A DNA stretch of 17,380 nucleotides from Synergistales bacterium. Its GTDB lineage: Bacteria > Synergistota > Synergistia > Synergistales > Thermovirgaceae. Positions 6,478-14,824 of this stretch are shown here, piece by piece. Location: NCBI GenBank assembly GCA_018434645.1, contig JAHDOX010000146.1, forward strand, positions 1-17,380. Direction: 5' to 3'. The number at the start of each line of letters is the position of its first letter. Position 1 is the stretch's first letter. Under the pieces are notes generated by a model, which saw only the letters and a list, made by a program, of their open reading frames with translations, was not told the DNA's origin and did no database searches. A program made the translations under genes and the position numbers.

Positions 6478-8379
6478 ATGGATGAAATAATACCTTCCGC
6501 TTGCCCTCACGATTGTCCTGACGCCTGCTCTTTTCTGGTCCGAAAGGCAGAAGGCTCAAAAAACCGCATAACCATAGAATCCGGCAAGGTTATACCTCTT
6601 CAGGAAGGATGGATCTGCCTGAAGGGAAAACGCTGGGAAAGGCGCTACCGCGCACAAAACCGCCTCAAGCGGCCTCTTAAAAAAAACGGGAGCAGCTGGG
6701 CGGAAATTTCATGGGACGAGGCCTGGACTATCTGGGCAAGCCATCTTGTGGAAGCCGCCGAAAAATATGGTCCACAGGCCAATATGTTTTACCAGGGCGC
6801 CGGTTCCCAGTATTTTTCCAAGAGATTGGGCAGGGAAATATTCTCAGCTCTCGGCGGGTATTCAGAACCTGCCGGTTCACTTTGTGGAGCAGCTGGAGGT
6901 GCAGGTCTCAAAAAAGCTTTTGGGCATATTCCGGTTTATGCACCCGAAAAACTGCATCAAGTCAAGGGTATACTGCTTTGGGGAAGAAACGTTTTTGACA
7001 CTCACCCTCACCTCGTGCCTCTGCTTACTGGTTTTAAAAATCGGTCGGGAGCTTTTGCTGCGATAGAAATCCGGACGACGAGAACAACGGAAGCAGCTGA
7101 AAGATGGTGGAGGATAAAGCCGGGAACCGATGCGAGTCTTGCGCTTTTGCTCTGCAAGAATATCGTAGAATCGGGCGACGCCGCCAGCGGATGGATGGAG
7201 TACTCCGAAAAGGGAGAAGAGTTTATAGAACTTTTAGCAGGGTTGGATTCAAAGGCCCTGCTTGACGAAACAGGATTGTCGCAAAGTGATTTAAAGGACC
7301 TGTGTTGTTGGATCCTGGAACACAGACCTCTAGCCATTTATGGGGGATATGGAATACAGCGTTATTACAATGGTTCGTTCATATTTCATGCCCTTGCATC
7401 TCTTGCTTTGCTTCTAGGTTCATTTAAAGCCTCCGGGACGGGTGTCGTGTTCGGTAAGGACGAAATGAGGTTTTTCCCGGAGGAAATTCTGAAAACGACG
7501 GCACTTAAAAGAAAAGTCCCGGTAGCCGACTGGCACCTGCGTGCAGGTACTCTTCCGTCTCCCATAAAGACCGTGCTTTTTACTTGCTCGAATCCTGCAA
7601 AGCAGGGTCCGGAGACCGACAGGTTTCCCCACGCAATGGAATCAATTGAATTCAGTGTCTGCATAGACCTCGAGATGACAGAAACGGCGGCTCTTTGCGA
7701 TCTCGTTTTGCCCGCCGCCTGTTTTCTGGAAGAAGGCCCCGACTGGAGAGGGTCCTGGTGGCATACTTATCTGCTACGGAGCGAAAAAGCCCTTGACCCA
7801 CCCGGACAAGCCCTTCCCGAGCCCACAATCATGACGGGTCTTGGCGACAAACTGGGTTTGGGGATAGACCTCGAAAACATGAGGACGAAAATGGACCGGA
7901 TCCTGCTGGAATCACCCGAAACGGAAGCCTTGGGAGAGGGTGTTTTCAGGACCAACGAATCTCATGGATGGACGAAAGATGCCGGGCCAATAAGGCTACC
8001 GGAGGTCTTGCATCCTGAACGAAGCAGGAATGATTTGCGTGGCTTAAGATTTATTACCGTACACACAGCAGAATATATAAACGGCCAGACCTGGGGAGTT
8101 AATGAAGATCTCCTCAATGCTGTCTTCGTTTCCCCTCTCGAAGGAAACCGCCGGGGCTTACGCGAGGGGGACAAGGTGCGGGTGAGAAAGAAAAACGTGG
8201 ATATCCAGGCTGTACTTAGATTCGACAAGGCCATGGATTCGGGTTACTGTGTCATGGTTCAGGGGAGCAAGGTCTCAAATATGCTGACGACAGCAGGCAC
8301 GAGTCCGGGTTACGGAACGCCCTTTCACGAGAGTTTCGTCATCCTTGAAGCCGAACCGGAGAGCGATGAAAATGCATGA
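6478..8379 (+). CDS. FeS molybdopterin oxidoreductase
   Basis: This is a member of the DMSO-reductase/formate-dehydrogenase superfamily with bis-MGD cofactor and one [4Fe-4S] cluster. The 633-aa protein has cluster ligands Cys9, Cys13, Cys17 (CPHDCPDAC) and Cys47 (GWICLKGKRW). The cofactor-binding region includes LLWGRNVFDTHPHL (167-180) and TRTTEAAERWWRIKPGTD (201-218). A C-terminal molybdopterin dinucleotide-binding domain lies at about 528-628. Cys136 in SLCGAAGG is a candidate metal ligand, but I cannot fix the alignment. There is no Tat signal and no electron-transfer or membrane subunit nearby, so it is probably cytoplasmic and single-subunit, closest in style to YoaE-like anaerobic dehydrogenases. 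The substrate is unknown. ATG 6478 has CGGAGG at 6463-6468. The stop overlaps hypA. Confidence 0.9.
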   Translation: MDEIIPSACPHDCPDACSFLVRKAEGSKNRITIESGKVIPLQEGWICLKGKRWERRYRAQNRLKRPLKKNGSSWAEISWDEAWTIWASHLVEAAEKYGPQANMFYQGAGSQYFSKRLGREIFSALGGYSEPAGSLCGAAGGAGLKKAFGHIPVYAPEKLHQVKGILLWGRNVFDTHPHLVPLLTGFKNRSGAFAAIEIRTTRTTEAAERWWRIKPGTDASLALLLCKNIVESGDAASGWMEYSEKGEEFIELLAGLDSKALLDETGLSQSDLKDLCCWILEHRPLAIYGGYGIQRYYNGSFIFHALASLALLLGSFKASGTGVVFGKDEMRFFPEEILKTTALKRKVPVADWHLRAGTLPSPIKTVLFTCSNPAKQGPETDRFPHAMESIEFSVCIDLEMTETAALCDLVLPAACFLEEGPDWRGSWWHTYLLRSEKALDPPGQALPEPTIMTGLGDKLGLGIDLENMRTKMDRILLESPETEALGEGVFRTNESHGWTKDAGPIRLPEVLHPERSRNDLRGLRFITVHTAEYINGQTWGVNEDLLNAVFVSPLEGNRRGLREGDKVRVRKKNVDIQAVLRFDKAMDSGYCVMVQGSKVSNMLTTAGTSPGYGTPFHESFVILEAEPESDENA

Positions 8380-8716
8380 ACTTTCAATGGTGGAATCGTT
8401 GATTGAAGAATTATTGAAACTTCAGAAAGAGCATGGCTGGGAACGAATCTGTGCAATTCGCCTGAGAATAGGCGCCATGAGGCAGGTGATCCCGGAGATC
8501 ATGCATTTTGCCTTTGACATAACCGTTCAAGGTACCGCTTTGGAAGGCGCGAAGCTTGTTCTCGAAACTGTGCCATTGAAGAAAAAGTGCCGAACTTGTA
8601 AAAACATGTGGACAGATGGTGATGAAGCCCTTTTTTTATGCGAAAAATGCGGAAGCTCTGATGTCGAATTGGTCGAGGGCATGGAGCTGGAGATAGAATC
8701 ACTGGAGGTGGAGTAA
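8372..8716 (+). CDS. hypA: Nickel metallochaperone HypA
   Basis: HypA delivers Ni(II) with HypB to [NiFe]-hydrogenase precursors, and in some species to urease. The protein is 114 aa. His2 and Glu3 of MHELSMVESL form the nickel site, which needs the free N-terminus, so ATG 8372 is chosen over the in-frame ATGs at 8345 and 8366. The structural zinc site is Cys73, Cys76, Cys90, Cys93 (CRTC...CEKC). It overlaps the preceding oxidoreductase stop by 8 nt, and hypB begins 4 nt after its stop, so the three genes are tightly coupled. No hypC, hypD, hypE, hypF or hydrogenase gene lies in the window. Confidence 0.95.
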   Translation: MHELSMVESLIEELLKLQKEHGWERICAIRLRIGAMRQVIPEIMHFAFDITVQGTALEGAKLVLETVPLKKKCRTCKNMWTDGDEALFLCEKCGSSDVELVEGMELEIESLEVE

Positions 8717-8720
8717 ACAG

Positions 8721-9377
8721 ATGCCCAGAAAAATAAACATAAAGCGCTCGGTTCTTGCAGCCGACGAGGAATTTGCTTCAAAAATCCGTGAAAGGTTGCG
8801 CAAGGAAGGCACATTAATGGTAAACCTGATCGGGTCTCCCGGCGCGGGAAAGACTACGTTGCTGGAAGCAACACTTGGAGAAATTCCCTTTTCCTGTGCC
8901 GTTGTCGAAGGTGATGTCGCCACCTCGAGAGATGCCGAGAGGATATCAAAAACAAGAACTCCCGTGGTGCAGATAAACACCCAGGGCGGATGTCACCTTG
9001 AAGCACATCTCTTGTGGAAGGCACTGGACGAAATTCCTACTTCCGGTTTGGACGTTCTTTTCGTTGAAAACGTAGGAAACCTGGTGTGTCCGGCCGAGTT
9101 TGACCTTGGAGAAGATTACAAGGTAGCTGTCTGCAGCGTGCCTGAAGGCCCCGACAAACCTCTGAAATATCCGCACCTTTTTCACGAGGCCGGGGCCGTA
9201 CTGCTTACGAAAGTTGATTTGATCCCCTACATCGACTTCGACGGCGATCTGTTCTGGGGAGACGTCAAGAAGCTGAATCCCCTTGCAAGCTGCATAGAAG
9301 TCGCATCTTTAACCGGAAAGGGGATTGACGCCTGGACGGATGTTCTGGGCCGATGGCTGATGGAGAAGCGACGATGA
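8721..9377 (+). CDS. hypB: GTPase HypB, nickel insertion
   Basis: HypB is the SIMIBI-class GTPase that drives nickel transfer during [NiFe]-hydrogenase maturation. The protein is 218 aa. Walker A is GSPGAGKT (38-45), followed by EGDVATSRDAERI (63-75). The metal site at the dimer interface is GGCHLEAH (89-96) plus Cys123 in ENVGNLVCPAEFDLGE (116-131). The guanine-specificity motif is TKVD (163-166), in place of NKxD. It lacks the N-terminal CxxCGC or His-rich nickel-storage extension, so it is the minimal type. ATG 8721 follows GGAGGTGGAG (8704-8713). The stop TGA overlaps the ATG of the helicase gene (ATGA). Confidence 0.96.
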   Translation: MPRKINIKRSVLAADEEFASKIRERLRKEGTLMVNLIGSPGAGKTTLLEATLGEIPFSCAVVEGDVATSRDAERISKTRTPVVQINTQGGCHLEAHLLWKALDEIPTSGLDVLFVENVGNLVCPAEFDLGEDYKVAVCSVPEGPDKPLKYPHLFHEAGAVLLTKVDLIPYIDFDGDLFWGDVKKLNPLASCIEVASLTGKGIDAWTDVLGRWLMEKRR

Positions 9378-11353
9378 TAGAAGCAGGTTCCAAGTTGCTG
9401 TCCGCACTGAACCCTGAGCAATCCGAGGCTGTAAGGTATACCGACGGCCCAATGCTCGTCCTTGCCGGGGCGGGAAGCGGAAAGACCCGTGTTCTGACCT
9501 ACAAATACGCTTATCTGGTTTCGGAAAAAGGTCTGAGCCCTTCCCAGATTCTGGCAGTGACCTTCACGAACAAGGCGGCACGTCAGATGCGGGATCGCGT
9601 AATGAAATTGCTTCAAACGGAGACTTACCGGATGGATGTGAGCACCTTCCATGCCTACGGCTTGAAGTTTCTTTCACGCTATGACAAGGAAGTCAAGGCT
9701 GTTTTGAAGCGTCAGGTGAAAGTCATTTTCGACAGGGGAGACACAAGGACTGTTGTTAGAAAAATTCTCAAAGAATTGGGACTGGATCCCAATAAAGTTG
9801 ATCCAAGATGGGTGCTTGAAGAGATTTCAAGATGTAAAAGGGATGTTTTCCCGCCGACATTTGAGTTCCGGAAACTGGACGCGCCCCTTGGACAGGTTTT
9901 CGAAAAATACGAGAAACTCCTTAAGGAGCAACAGGCTGCAGATTTCGATGATCTTCTGGTTTTGCCTTTAAAAGCGCTATCCGCAGATCCAGAGCTCAGA
10001 AAGAACGAACGCAGCCGCTACAAGTGGATACTTGTAGACGAATATCAGGACGTGAACAGGATCCAGTACTATTTGCTCAAAATGCTTGTTGGACCCTCGG
10101 GAAAAGTCATGGTCGTCGGCGACCCGGATCAGTCGATTTACGGTTGGAGAGGTGCCGATATGTCGATGATCATGAATTTCGAAAAAGACTACCCCAACGC
10201 AAAGGTTTTTCTGCTGGAACGAAATTACCGTTCGACGGAGACTATACTTACCGCGGCAAATGCTGTGATAAGGAACAACAGGAACAGAAGGGAAAAAACC
10301 CTTTGGACTGAAAGAGACAAGGGAAGTCCGGTGCGGGTCGTTTTGATGGGAAACGAGCACGAAGAAGCGGAATTCGTAAGTCAGGAGATCCGAAACCTGA
10401 GAAATCAGGGTTACAAATATAAAGACATGGCGGTCCTTTACAGGATTAACGCCATGAGCCGATTGTATGAGGAAAGTTTCCTTCGAAGCGGGATACCTTA
10501 CCGCATAGTCAGGGGCACCGCCTTTTACGAACGCCGTGAAGTCAAGGATACACTGGCTTTCATGCGTCTTGCTATCAACCCGCTCGATACCGCCTCCCTG
10601 GAAAGAGTAGGGAATATCCCCTCCCGTGGCCTTGGTTCGAAAAGTCTTTCAAGACTTGCGGCATGGATACGTGATGCCGCCGGTAACGAAATAGAGGAAA
10701 CCTGGCGGAGACTCGAGGATTCCGGCGCCGGATTGAAGGGCAAGGCCGGCAAGGGCGCCATGGAGCTGGGTAAGCACATGAGACGCATATGGACAATGCG
10801 CGAAGATGTGCCCGGGATAGTGGAGTATATTTTGAAGGATATAGGTTATGAAGGTGAATATTCCTTTGAATCAGGTGAAAAACAGCAAGAGCGTTTGGAA
10901 AATATTAGAGAACTCCTTTCCGTGGCCGACCCGGCGGCCGGTCTTGAAACGATGTTGGCAGAGATTGCTCTCATGACTGATATGGACCTTGAAAGTTCCG
11001 AGTTTGCTGACCAGGTAAGCTTGATGAGCCTTCATGGAGGAAAAGGACTGGAGTTTCCCGTTGTGTTCATAACCGGGCTGGAAGAGTCTATATTTCCGCA
11101 TTACAAGTGTATGGATGATCCGGACCAGCTGGAAGAAGAACGCCGGTTGTGCTACGTGGGCATGACACGGGCAGAGGAAAGGTTGTACCTTACTGCAACA
11201 AGGAACAGGGTTCTTTTCGGTTCGGTTCTCAGGAGTGGTTTTTCCAGGTTTCTCTGGGAGATTCCTGAAGAATGCAAGGAGACCGAAGACAGGGGCGAGG
11301 AGGATTCCTTCGATGTTGGTCGTCGGTTTAACAGGCGATATTGGAGCTGGTAA
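9374..11353 (+). CDS. uvrD: UvrD/PcrA-type SF1A DNA helicase
   Basis: This is a 3'-5' superfamily 1A helicase for repair and for clearing stalled forks. The protein is 659 aa. Motifs in order are AGAGSGKT (31-38, Walker A), AVTFTNKAARQMRDRV (61-76), VDEYQDVNRIQ (221-231, Walker B), GDPDQSIYGWRG (249-260), LERNYRST (281-288), LMSLHGGKGLEFPVVF (550-565, motif V) and YVGMTRAEERLYLT (594-607, motif VI). It is shorter than typical UvrD/PcrA (about 720 aa) and lacks the C-terminal Tudor-like RNAP-binding tail. ATG 9374, with GGAG at 9362-9365, overlaps the hypB stop by 4 nt; an in-frame ATG at 9353 has no better SD. UvrD, PcrA or Rep cannot be told apart with confidence. Confidence 0.93.
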   Translation: MIEAGSKLLSALNPEQSEAVRYTDGPMLVLAGAGSGKTRVLTYKYAYLVSEKGLSPSQILAVTFTNKAARQMRDRVMKLLQTETYRMDVSTFHAYGLKFLSRYDKEVKAVLKRQVKVIFDRGDTRTVVRKILKELGLDPNKVDPRWVLEEISRCKRDVFPPTFEFRKLDAPLGQVFEKYEKLLKEQQAADFDDLLVLPLKALSADPELRKNERSRYKWILVDEYQDVNRIQYYLLKMLVGPSGKVMVVGDPDQSIYGWRGADMSMIMNFEKDYPNAKVFLLERNYRSTETILTAANAVIRNNRNRREKTLWTERDKGSPVRVVLMGNEHEEAEFVSQEIRNLRNQGYKYKDMAVLYRINAMSRLYEESFLRSGIPYRIVRGTAFYERREVKDTLAFMRLAINPLDTASLERVGNIPSRGLGSKSLSRLAAWIRDAAGNEIEETWRRLEDSGAGLKGKAGKGAMELGKHMRRIWTMREDVPGIVEYILKDIGYEGEYSFESGEKQQERLENIRELLSVADPAAGLETMLAEIALMTDMDLESSEFADQVSLMSLHGGKGLEFPVVFITGLEESIFPHYKCMDDPDQLEEERRLCYVGMTRAEERLYLTATRNRVLFGSVLRSGFSRFLWEIPEECKETEDRGEEDSFDVGRRFNRRYWSW

Positions 11354-12200
11354 GACGACACTGGCCGGTTTATGGAAGCGGGCCGGAGCATATGTAATAA
11401 ACGCCGACGCCGTAGTGGGTGAGATATGGGAACAGGGAAGTCTGGATGCGTCTGTGCGGAAAAGGTGGGGCGATTACGTCTTCCCGGATGGGGGAAAACC
11501 CGATCACAACCGCATTGCGTCCATAGTTTTCGATGACGAAAAGGAATACAGATGGCTTTGCGGCTTGATTCATCCCTCGGTCAGGAACGTAATTGAAGGG
11601 CGCATCCTGTCCCTGGATGGATGGATTGTTGTCGAGATTCCGTTGTTATTTGAAAACGGTGTCCCGTGGTGGGTGGACGAAACGGTCTATCTAACGGCCT
11701 CGCTGGATCTCAGGATAGCGAGGAACAGTTCCAGAAACTGGACGGAAAGCGAAATAAAACGAAGGGAAAAATGGTTGTTGTCGTGTGAAATGAAAAAAGA
11801 AAGAGCGGATTATGTGCTGAATAACAGCGGGGACATTGAAGACCTGGAAAAAAGAGCGACCGATCTGGCTTCTGTTTTCCGCGATATGGCTTCCTGCGTT
11901 ACCGTTTCTGTGGAATTGGCAACTAAACAAGATACCCTCGATTTTGCCGAAAGGCTTGTTAGCGAAAACCTCGCGGCCTACGTGAATATCTTCTCCCGGG
12001 AAATGGTAGCATCAAGATCTTTCAGCGCGTCGAGTGGAAGGGCTATCGGGGCGGAAGCCTTTACTATTGAACGATATGTTCCAAAGATAGTGGAAATCGC
12101 CGCTTCTTTGGATATAAAGGGTATTTTTACCAGGGCCGAAAGGATCCGCAGGACCGCAAAAAGTTTGCGCGACTGGATACGGGAGGCATGTCGGGATTGA
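11313..12200 (+). CDS. coaE: Dephospho-CoA kinase fused to CutA1-like domain
   Basis: CoaE phosphorylates the 3'-OH of dephospho-CoA, the last step of CoA synthesis. The protein is 295 aa against about 200 for the family. Residues 1-193 are CoaE: P-loop GLTGDIGAGKT (5-15), NAD/Asp32, HP (87-88), EIPLLFE (108-114), the lid region with Arg residues 141-151, and ADYVLNNSGDIEDLEKR (165-181). Residues 195-295 read like CutA1: FAERLVSENLAAYVNI (211-226) matches the CutA core, RYVPKIVEI (254-262) sits where CutA has its HxYxxPEI motif, and LRDWIREAC (285-293) matches its last helix. ATG 11313, with GAGGAGG at 11297-11303, lies inside the helicase gene (41-nt overlap). The CutA part is degenerate, and its role is unknown. 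Confidence 0.88.
   Translation: MLVVGLTGDIGAGKTTLAGLWKRAGAYVINADAVVGEIWEQGSLDASVRKRWGDYVFPDGGKPDHNRIASIVFDDEKEYRWLCGLIHPSVRNVIEGRILSLDGWIVVEIPLLFENGVPWWVDETVYLTASLDLRIARNSSRNWTESEIKRREKWLLSCEMKKERADYVLNNSGDIEDLEKRATDLASVFRDMASCVTVSVELATKQDTLDFAERLVSENLAAYVNIFSREMVASRSFSASSGRAIGAEAFTIERYVPKIVEIAASLDIKGIFTRAERIRRTAKSLRDWIREACRD
12181..12186 (+). promoter_or_regulatory. RBS bearing on start of the CCA fusion gene
   Basis: GGGAGG lies only 1 nt before ATG 12188 but 10 nt before the in-frame TTG at 12197. The spacing favours TTG 12197, whose last bases also form the coaE stop (TTGA), so the annotated start may be 9 nt too long. Confidence 0.5.
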
Positions 12201-14821
12201 AGGTTATAACGACCCACATAGGCGCGGATTTCGATTCCCTTGCAAGCATGATAGCCGCCGCGAAGTTATACAAGGGGGCGGTCCCCTGTTTTTCTGGAGC
12301 TGCGGGGAGGAATGTCAGGGATTTTCTGAAACGCCAAACGGGACGTTGGGAAATCCTGACGCCAAGACAAGTGAACATGGACGAGATAACCACTCTCATA
12401 GTCGTTGATGCCCGTTCTCCATCCAGAATCGCGGACTTTGCTGCAATTCTCGGACGGCCGGGAGTGACTGTGCACGTTTATGACCATCACCCCGCGGTCC
12501 GTGAAGATATCAAGGGGGATTTTGTCGCCATAGAGCCTGTGGGCGCCACCACGACGATATTGGTAGAGCGCCTTATAGAAAAAGGCATATATTTCGATCC
12601 TCGGGAAGCCACCCTTTTTGCCATGGGCGTATATGAGGATACGGGCGGTTTGACCTTTGGGTCGACTACAGAAAGGGACATACAGGTCTTCTCGAGGCTT
12701 CGTGCTCTCGGAGCGGACATGACCGCCATCCCTGCATATATAGAAATGTCCCTGGACCCCGCGGAAAGGCGCATACAGGACAAGCTGGTAGAGAATACCC
12801 GTGAGATATACGTTCACGGCGCAAAAATTGTGATCTCGGCCATGGTGGCGAATTCCTACGTGGAAGGACTGTCACTTTTCGTCCACAGGCTACGGGACTA
12901 TTTTGACGCAGATGTTGCCCTAGCGGCGGTACAGATGGAAAAGCGCACCTATGTAGTAGCACGCTCACGGGAGGAAATCCTGGATGTCGCCAGATTTCTG
13001 GCGCCGCTCGGAGGTGGGGGGCACCCTCAGGCGGCGTCCGTAACGCTTGCGGATACTCCTCCATCGGAAATCCTCGCGAAACTTGAGGAAAGGCTTCTTC
13101 AAACCATTGAGCCGGCTGTCACAATCAAAGAGGTAATGACAAGCCCTGTTTTGGCGGTAGACCCGGGCTCTTCCGTTGAGGATGCATACAGGATTATGAT
13201 ACGTTACGGTCATGCTGCGCTTCCTGTAGTAGAGGAGGGAGTGCTTGTAGGCATCATTACCAGGAAAGACCTGGACAAGGCTAAAATCCACGGGCTGGGA
13301 CAGGTAGCGGTTGGAGATTTCATGACCGAAGGGCCTATCACTATCCGCCCGGAGGCGTCAGTAGCGGAAGCGCACAGGATTATGGTCTTGAACAATATCG
13401 GAAGGTTGCCGGTGGTTGACGAATCGACATTATCAGGCATAGTTACGAGAACAGACATCCTGAGGGCGCTTTATCCGAGGTCGCTGCCTTCCGAGACGCG
13501 TTCCATCGCTTTACAAATGCCGTGGACTGAGAATATATCCGAGCTTCTTGCCCAGGAACTGAAACCATGGGTACTGCAACTTTTGGTTCGGCTTGGGGAA
13601 AGGGCGGAATCCATGGGGATCCGGGCTTATGTGGTCGGCGGTTTTGTTCGAGATTTGCTCTTGGGGAGGCCGAATGAGGACCTCGATATCGTGATAGAGG
13701 GAGACGCCCTGACCTTTATCAAATCATGGGAAGCTGACGGATGTCATGTGGCCGTTCACCAGAGGTTCAAAACGGGAACCATAGTATTTCCAGGTGGCAG
13801 GAAAGTTGATGTAGCTACGGCAAGACGCGAGTTTTACGAATACCCGGTCGCGCAACCGAAGGTCTTGAGCGACTCTCTCAAGCATGATCTTTACCGGCGT
13901 GATTTTTCGGTAAACGCAATGGCGGTTTCGATTAACCGTTCCCTTTGGGGTACTTTAATAGATTATTTCGGTGGTCGCAGGGATTTGCAGAAAAAGTCTT
14001 TGAGGGTCCTCCACAACCTGAGTTTCGTCGAAGACCCTACCCGTGTCATACGTGGAGTCAGGCTGGAACAGCGACTTGGGTTCAGGCTCGAAGAAAACAC
14101 GTTGCGGCTTTTAAAAAACAGCATAAGGGGAGGGCTCGTCTCCCTGCTGTCCGGTGTCAGGCTCAGAAGCGAGCTCGAACTGGTTTTTACGGAGAAAGCT
14201 CCCCACGACATCGTCAGACGTTTTCGGACCCTGGGTTTCTGGAAAGCCCTTTTTCGGGGTGTAAACCCCGGGCCCTTGTCTATAAGGACGATGCGGAGAA
14301 TTACCGTCTTCCGGCGTAGGCTTGCCAGGGATTTGCCGGAAATGGGGAAATATGCCTGGCTTGCGTTTTTGTGCGCTCTGATATGTGAAGCGAACGAGGA
14401 AGACCAACTGGCGGCTTTGGACCGACTGCATCTCAACCCACGTGAGAGGAAGATCGTGGAAGAGGGAGTGATCAACCTCGGGTCTGTGGAAAACACTCTT
14501 GGAGAAAGAGGCGAAAAGACGTCATCCTTCATCTTCGATTATCTCAATGACGTACACCCTGTTACCGCAATCTACTGGGCGGCTGCAACGGAACGATGGA
14601 GAGCCAGACGCCGCATATTGCTCTACCTTACACGCCTGAGAAAGATAGAGCCTATGCTTGAAGGACGAGATCTTCTGGACATGGGCTACAAGGAAGGCCC
14701 CATGATCGGCAAAATGCTTCGTATGCTGAGGATGGCCCGTCTGGACGGACTTGTCGAAACGAGGGAAGACGAAATCGAATGGGTACTCGGCCGGTTTCAG
14801 CCTGAATTTGAAAGGATGTGA
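12188..14821 (+). CDS. cca: DHH-CBS-CBS-tRNA nucleotidyltransferase fusion
   Basis: The 877-aa protein has four parts. Residues 5-305 are a DHH/DHHA1 phosphoesterase (ADFDS 13-17, DHHP 99-102, GGGGHPQAAS 275-284), the fold that cleaves oligoribonucleotides or cyclic dinucleotides. Residues 313-366 and 374-430 are two CBS repeats, which usually bind adenine nucleotides. From about 470 on it is a class II tRNA nucleotidyltransferase/poly(A) polymerase: GGFVRD (484-489), catalytic DLD (498-500), RRDFSVNAMAV (570-580) and EDPTRVIRGVRLEQRLGF (615-632). It should add CCA, or only the final A, to tRNA 3' ends. Similar fusions are known, including the Aquifex A-adding enzyme. No separate CC-adding enzyme gene lies here. 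It overlaps coaE, and ATG 12188 versus TTG 12197 is unsettled. Confidence 0.93.
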   Translation: MSGLKVITTHIGADFDSLASMIAAAKLYKGAVPCFSGAAGRNVRDFLKRQTGRWEILTPRQVNMDEITTLIVVDARSPSRIADFAAILGRPGVTVHVYDHHPAVREDIKGDFVAIEPVGATTTILVERLIEKGIYFDPREATLFAMGVYEDTGGLTFGSTTERDIQVFSRLRALGADMTAIPAYIEMSLDPAERRIQDKLVENTREIYVHGAKIVISAMVANSYVEGLSLFVHRLRDYFDADVALAAVQMEKRTYVVARSREEILDVARFLAPLGGGGHPQAASVTLADTPPSEILAKLEERLLQTIEPAVTIKEVMTSPVLAVDPGSSVEDAYRIMIRYGHAALPVVEEGVLVGIITRKDLDKAKIHGLGQVAVGDFMTEGPITIRPEASVAEAHRIMVLNNIGRLPVVDESTLSGIVTRTDILRALYPRSLPSETRSIALQMPWTENISELLAQELKPWVLQLLVRLGERAESMGIRAYVVGGFVRDLLLGRPNEDLDIVIEGDALTFIKSWEADGCHVAVHQRFKTGTIVFPGGRKVDVATARREFYEYPVAQPKVLSDSLKHDLYRRDFSVNAMAVSINRSLWGTLIDYFGGRRDLQKKSLRVLHNLSFVEDPTRVIRGVRLEQRLGFRLEENTLRLLKNSIRGGLVSLLSGVRLRSELELVFTEKAPHDIVRRFRTLGFWKALFRGVNPGPLSIRTMRRITVFRRRLARDLPEMGKYAWLAFLCALICEANEEDQLAALDRLHLNPRERKIVEEGVINLGSVENTLGERGEKTSSFIFDYLNDVHPVTAIYWAAATERWRARRRILLYLTRLRKIEPMLEGRDLLDMGYKEGPMIGKMLRMLRMARLDGLVETREDEIEWVLGRFQPEFERM

Positions 14822-14824
14822 AAA

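Noticed and set aside
13963..14532. Long minus-strand ORF inside the CCA fusion gene, and similar antisense ORFs elsewhere
   Set aside because: They are mirror frames of well-supported genes, lack SD sites and have no recognisable motifs.
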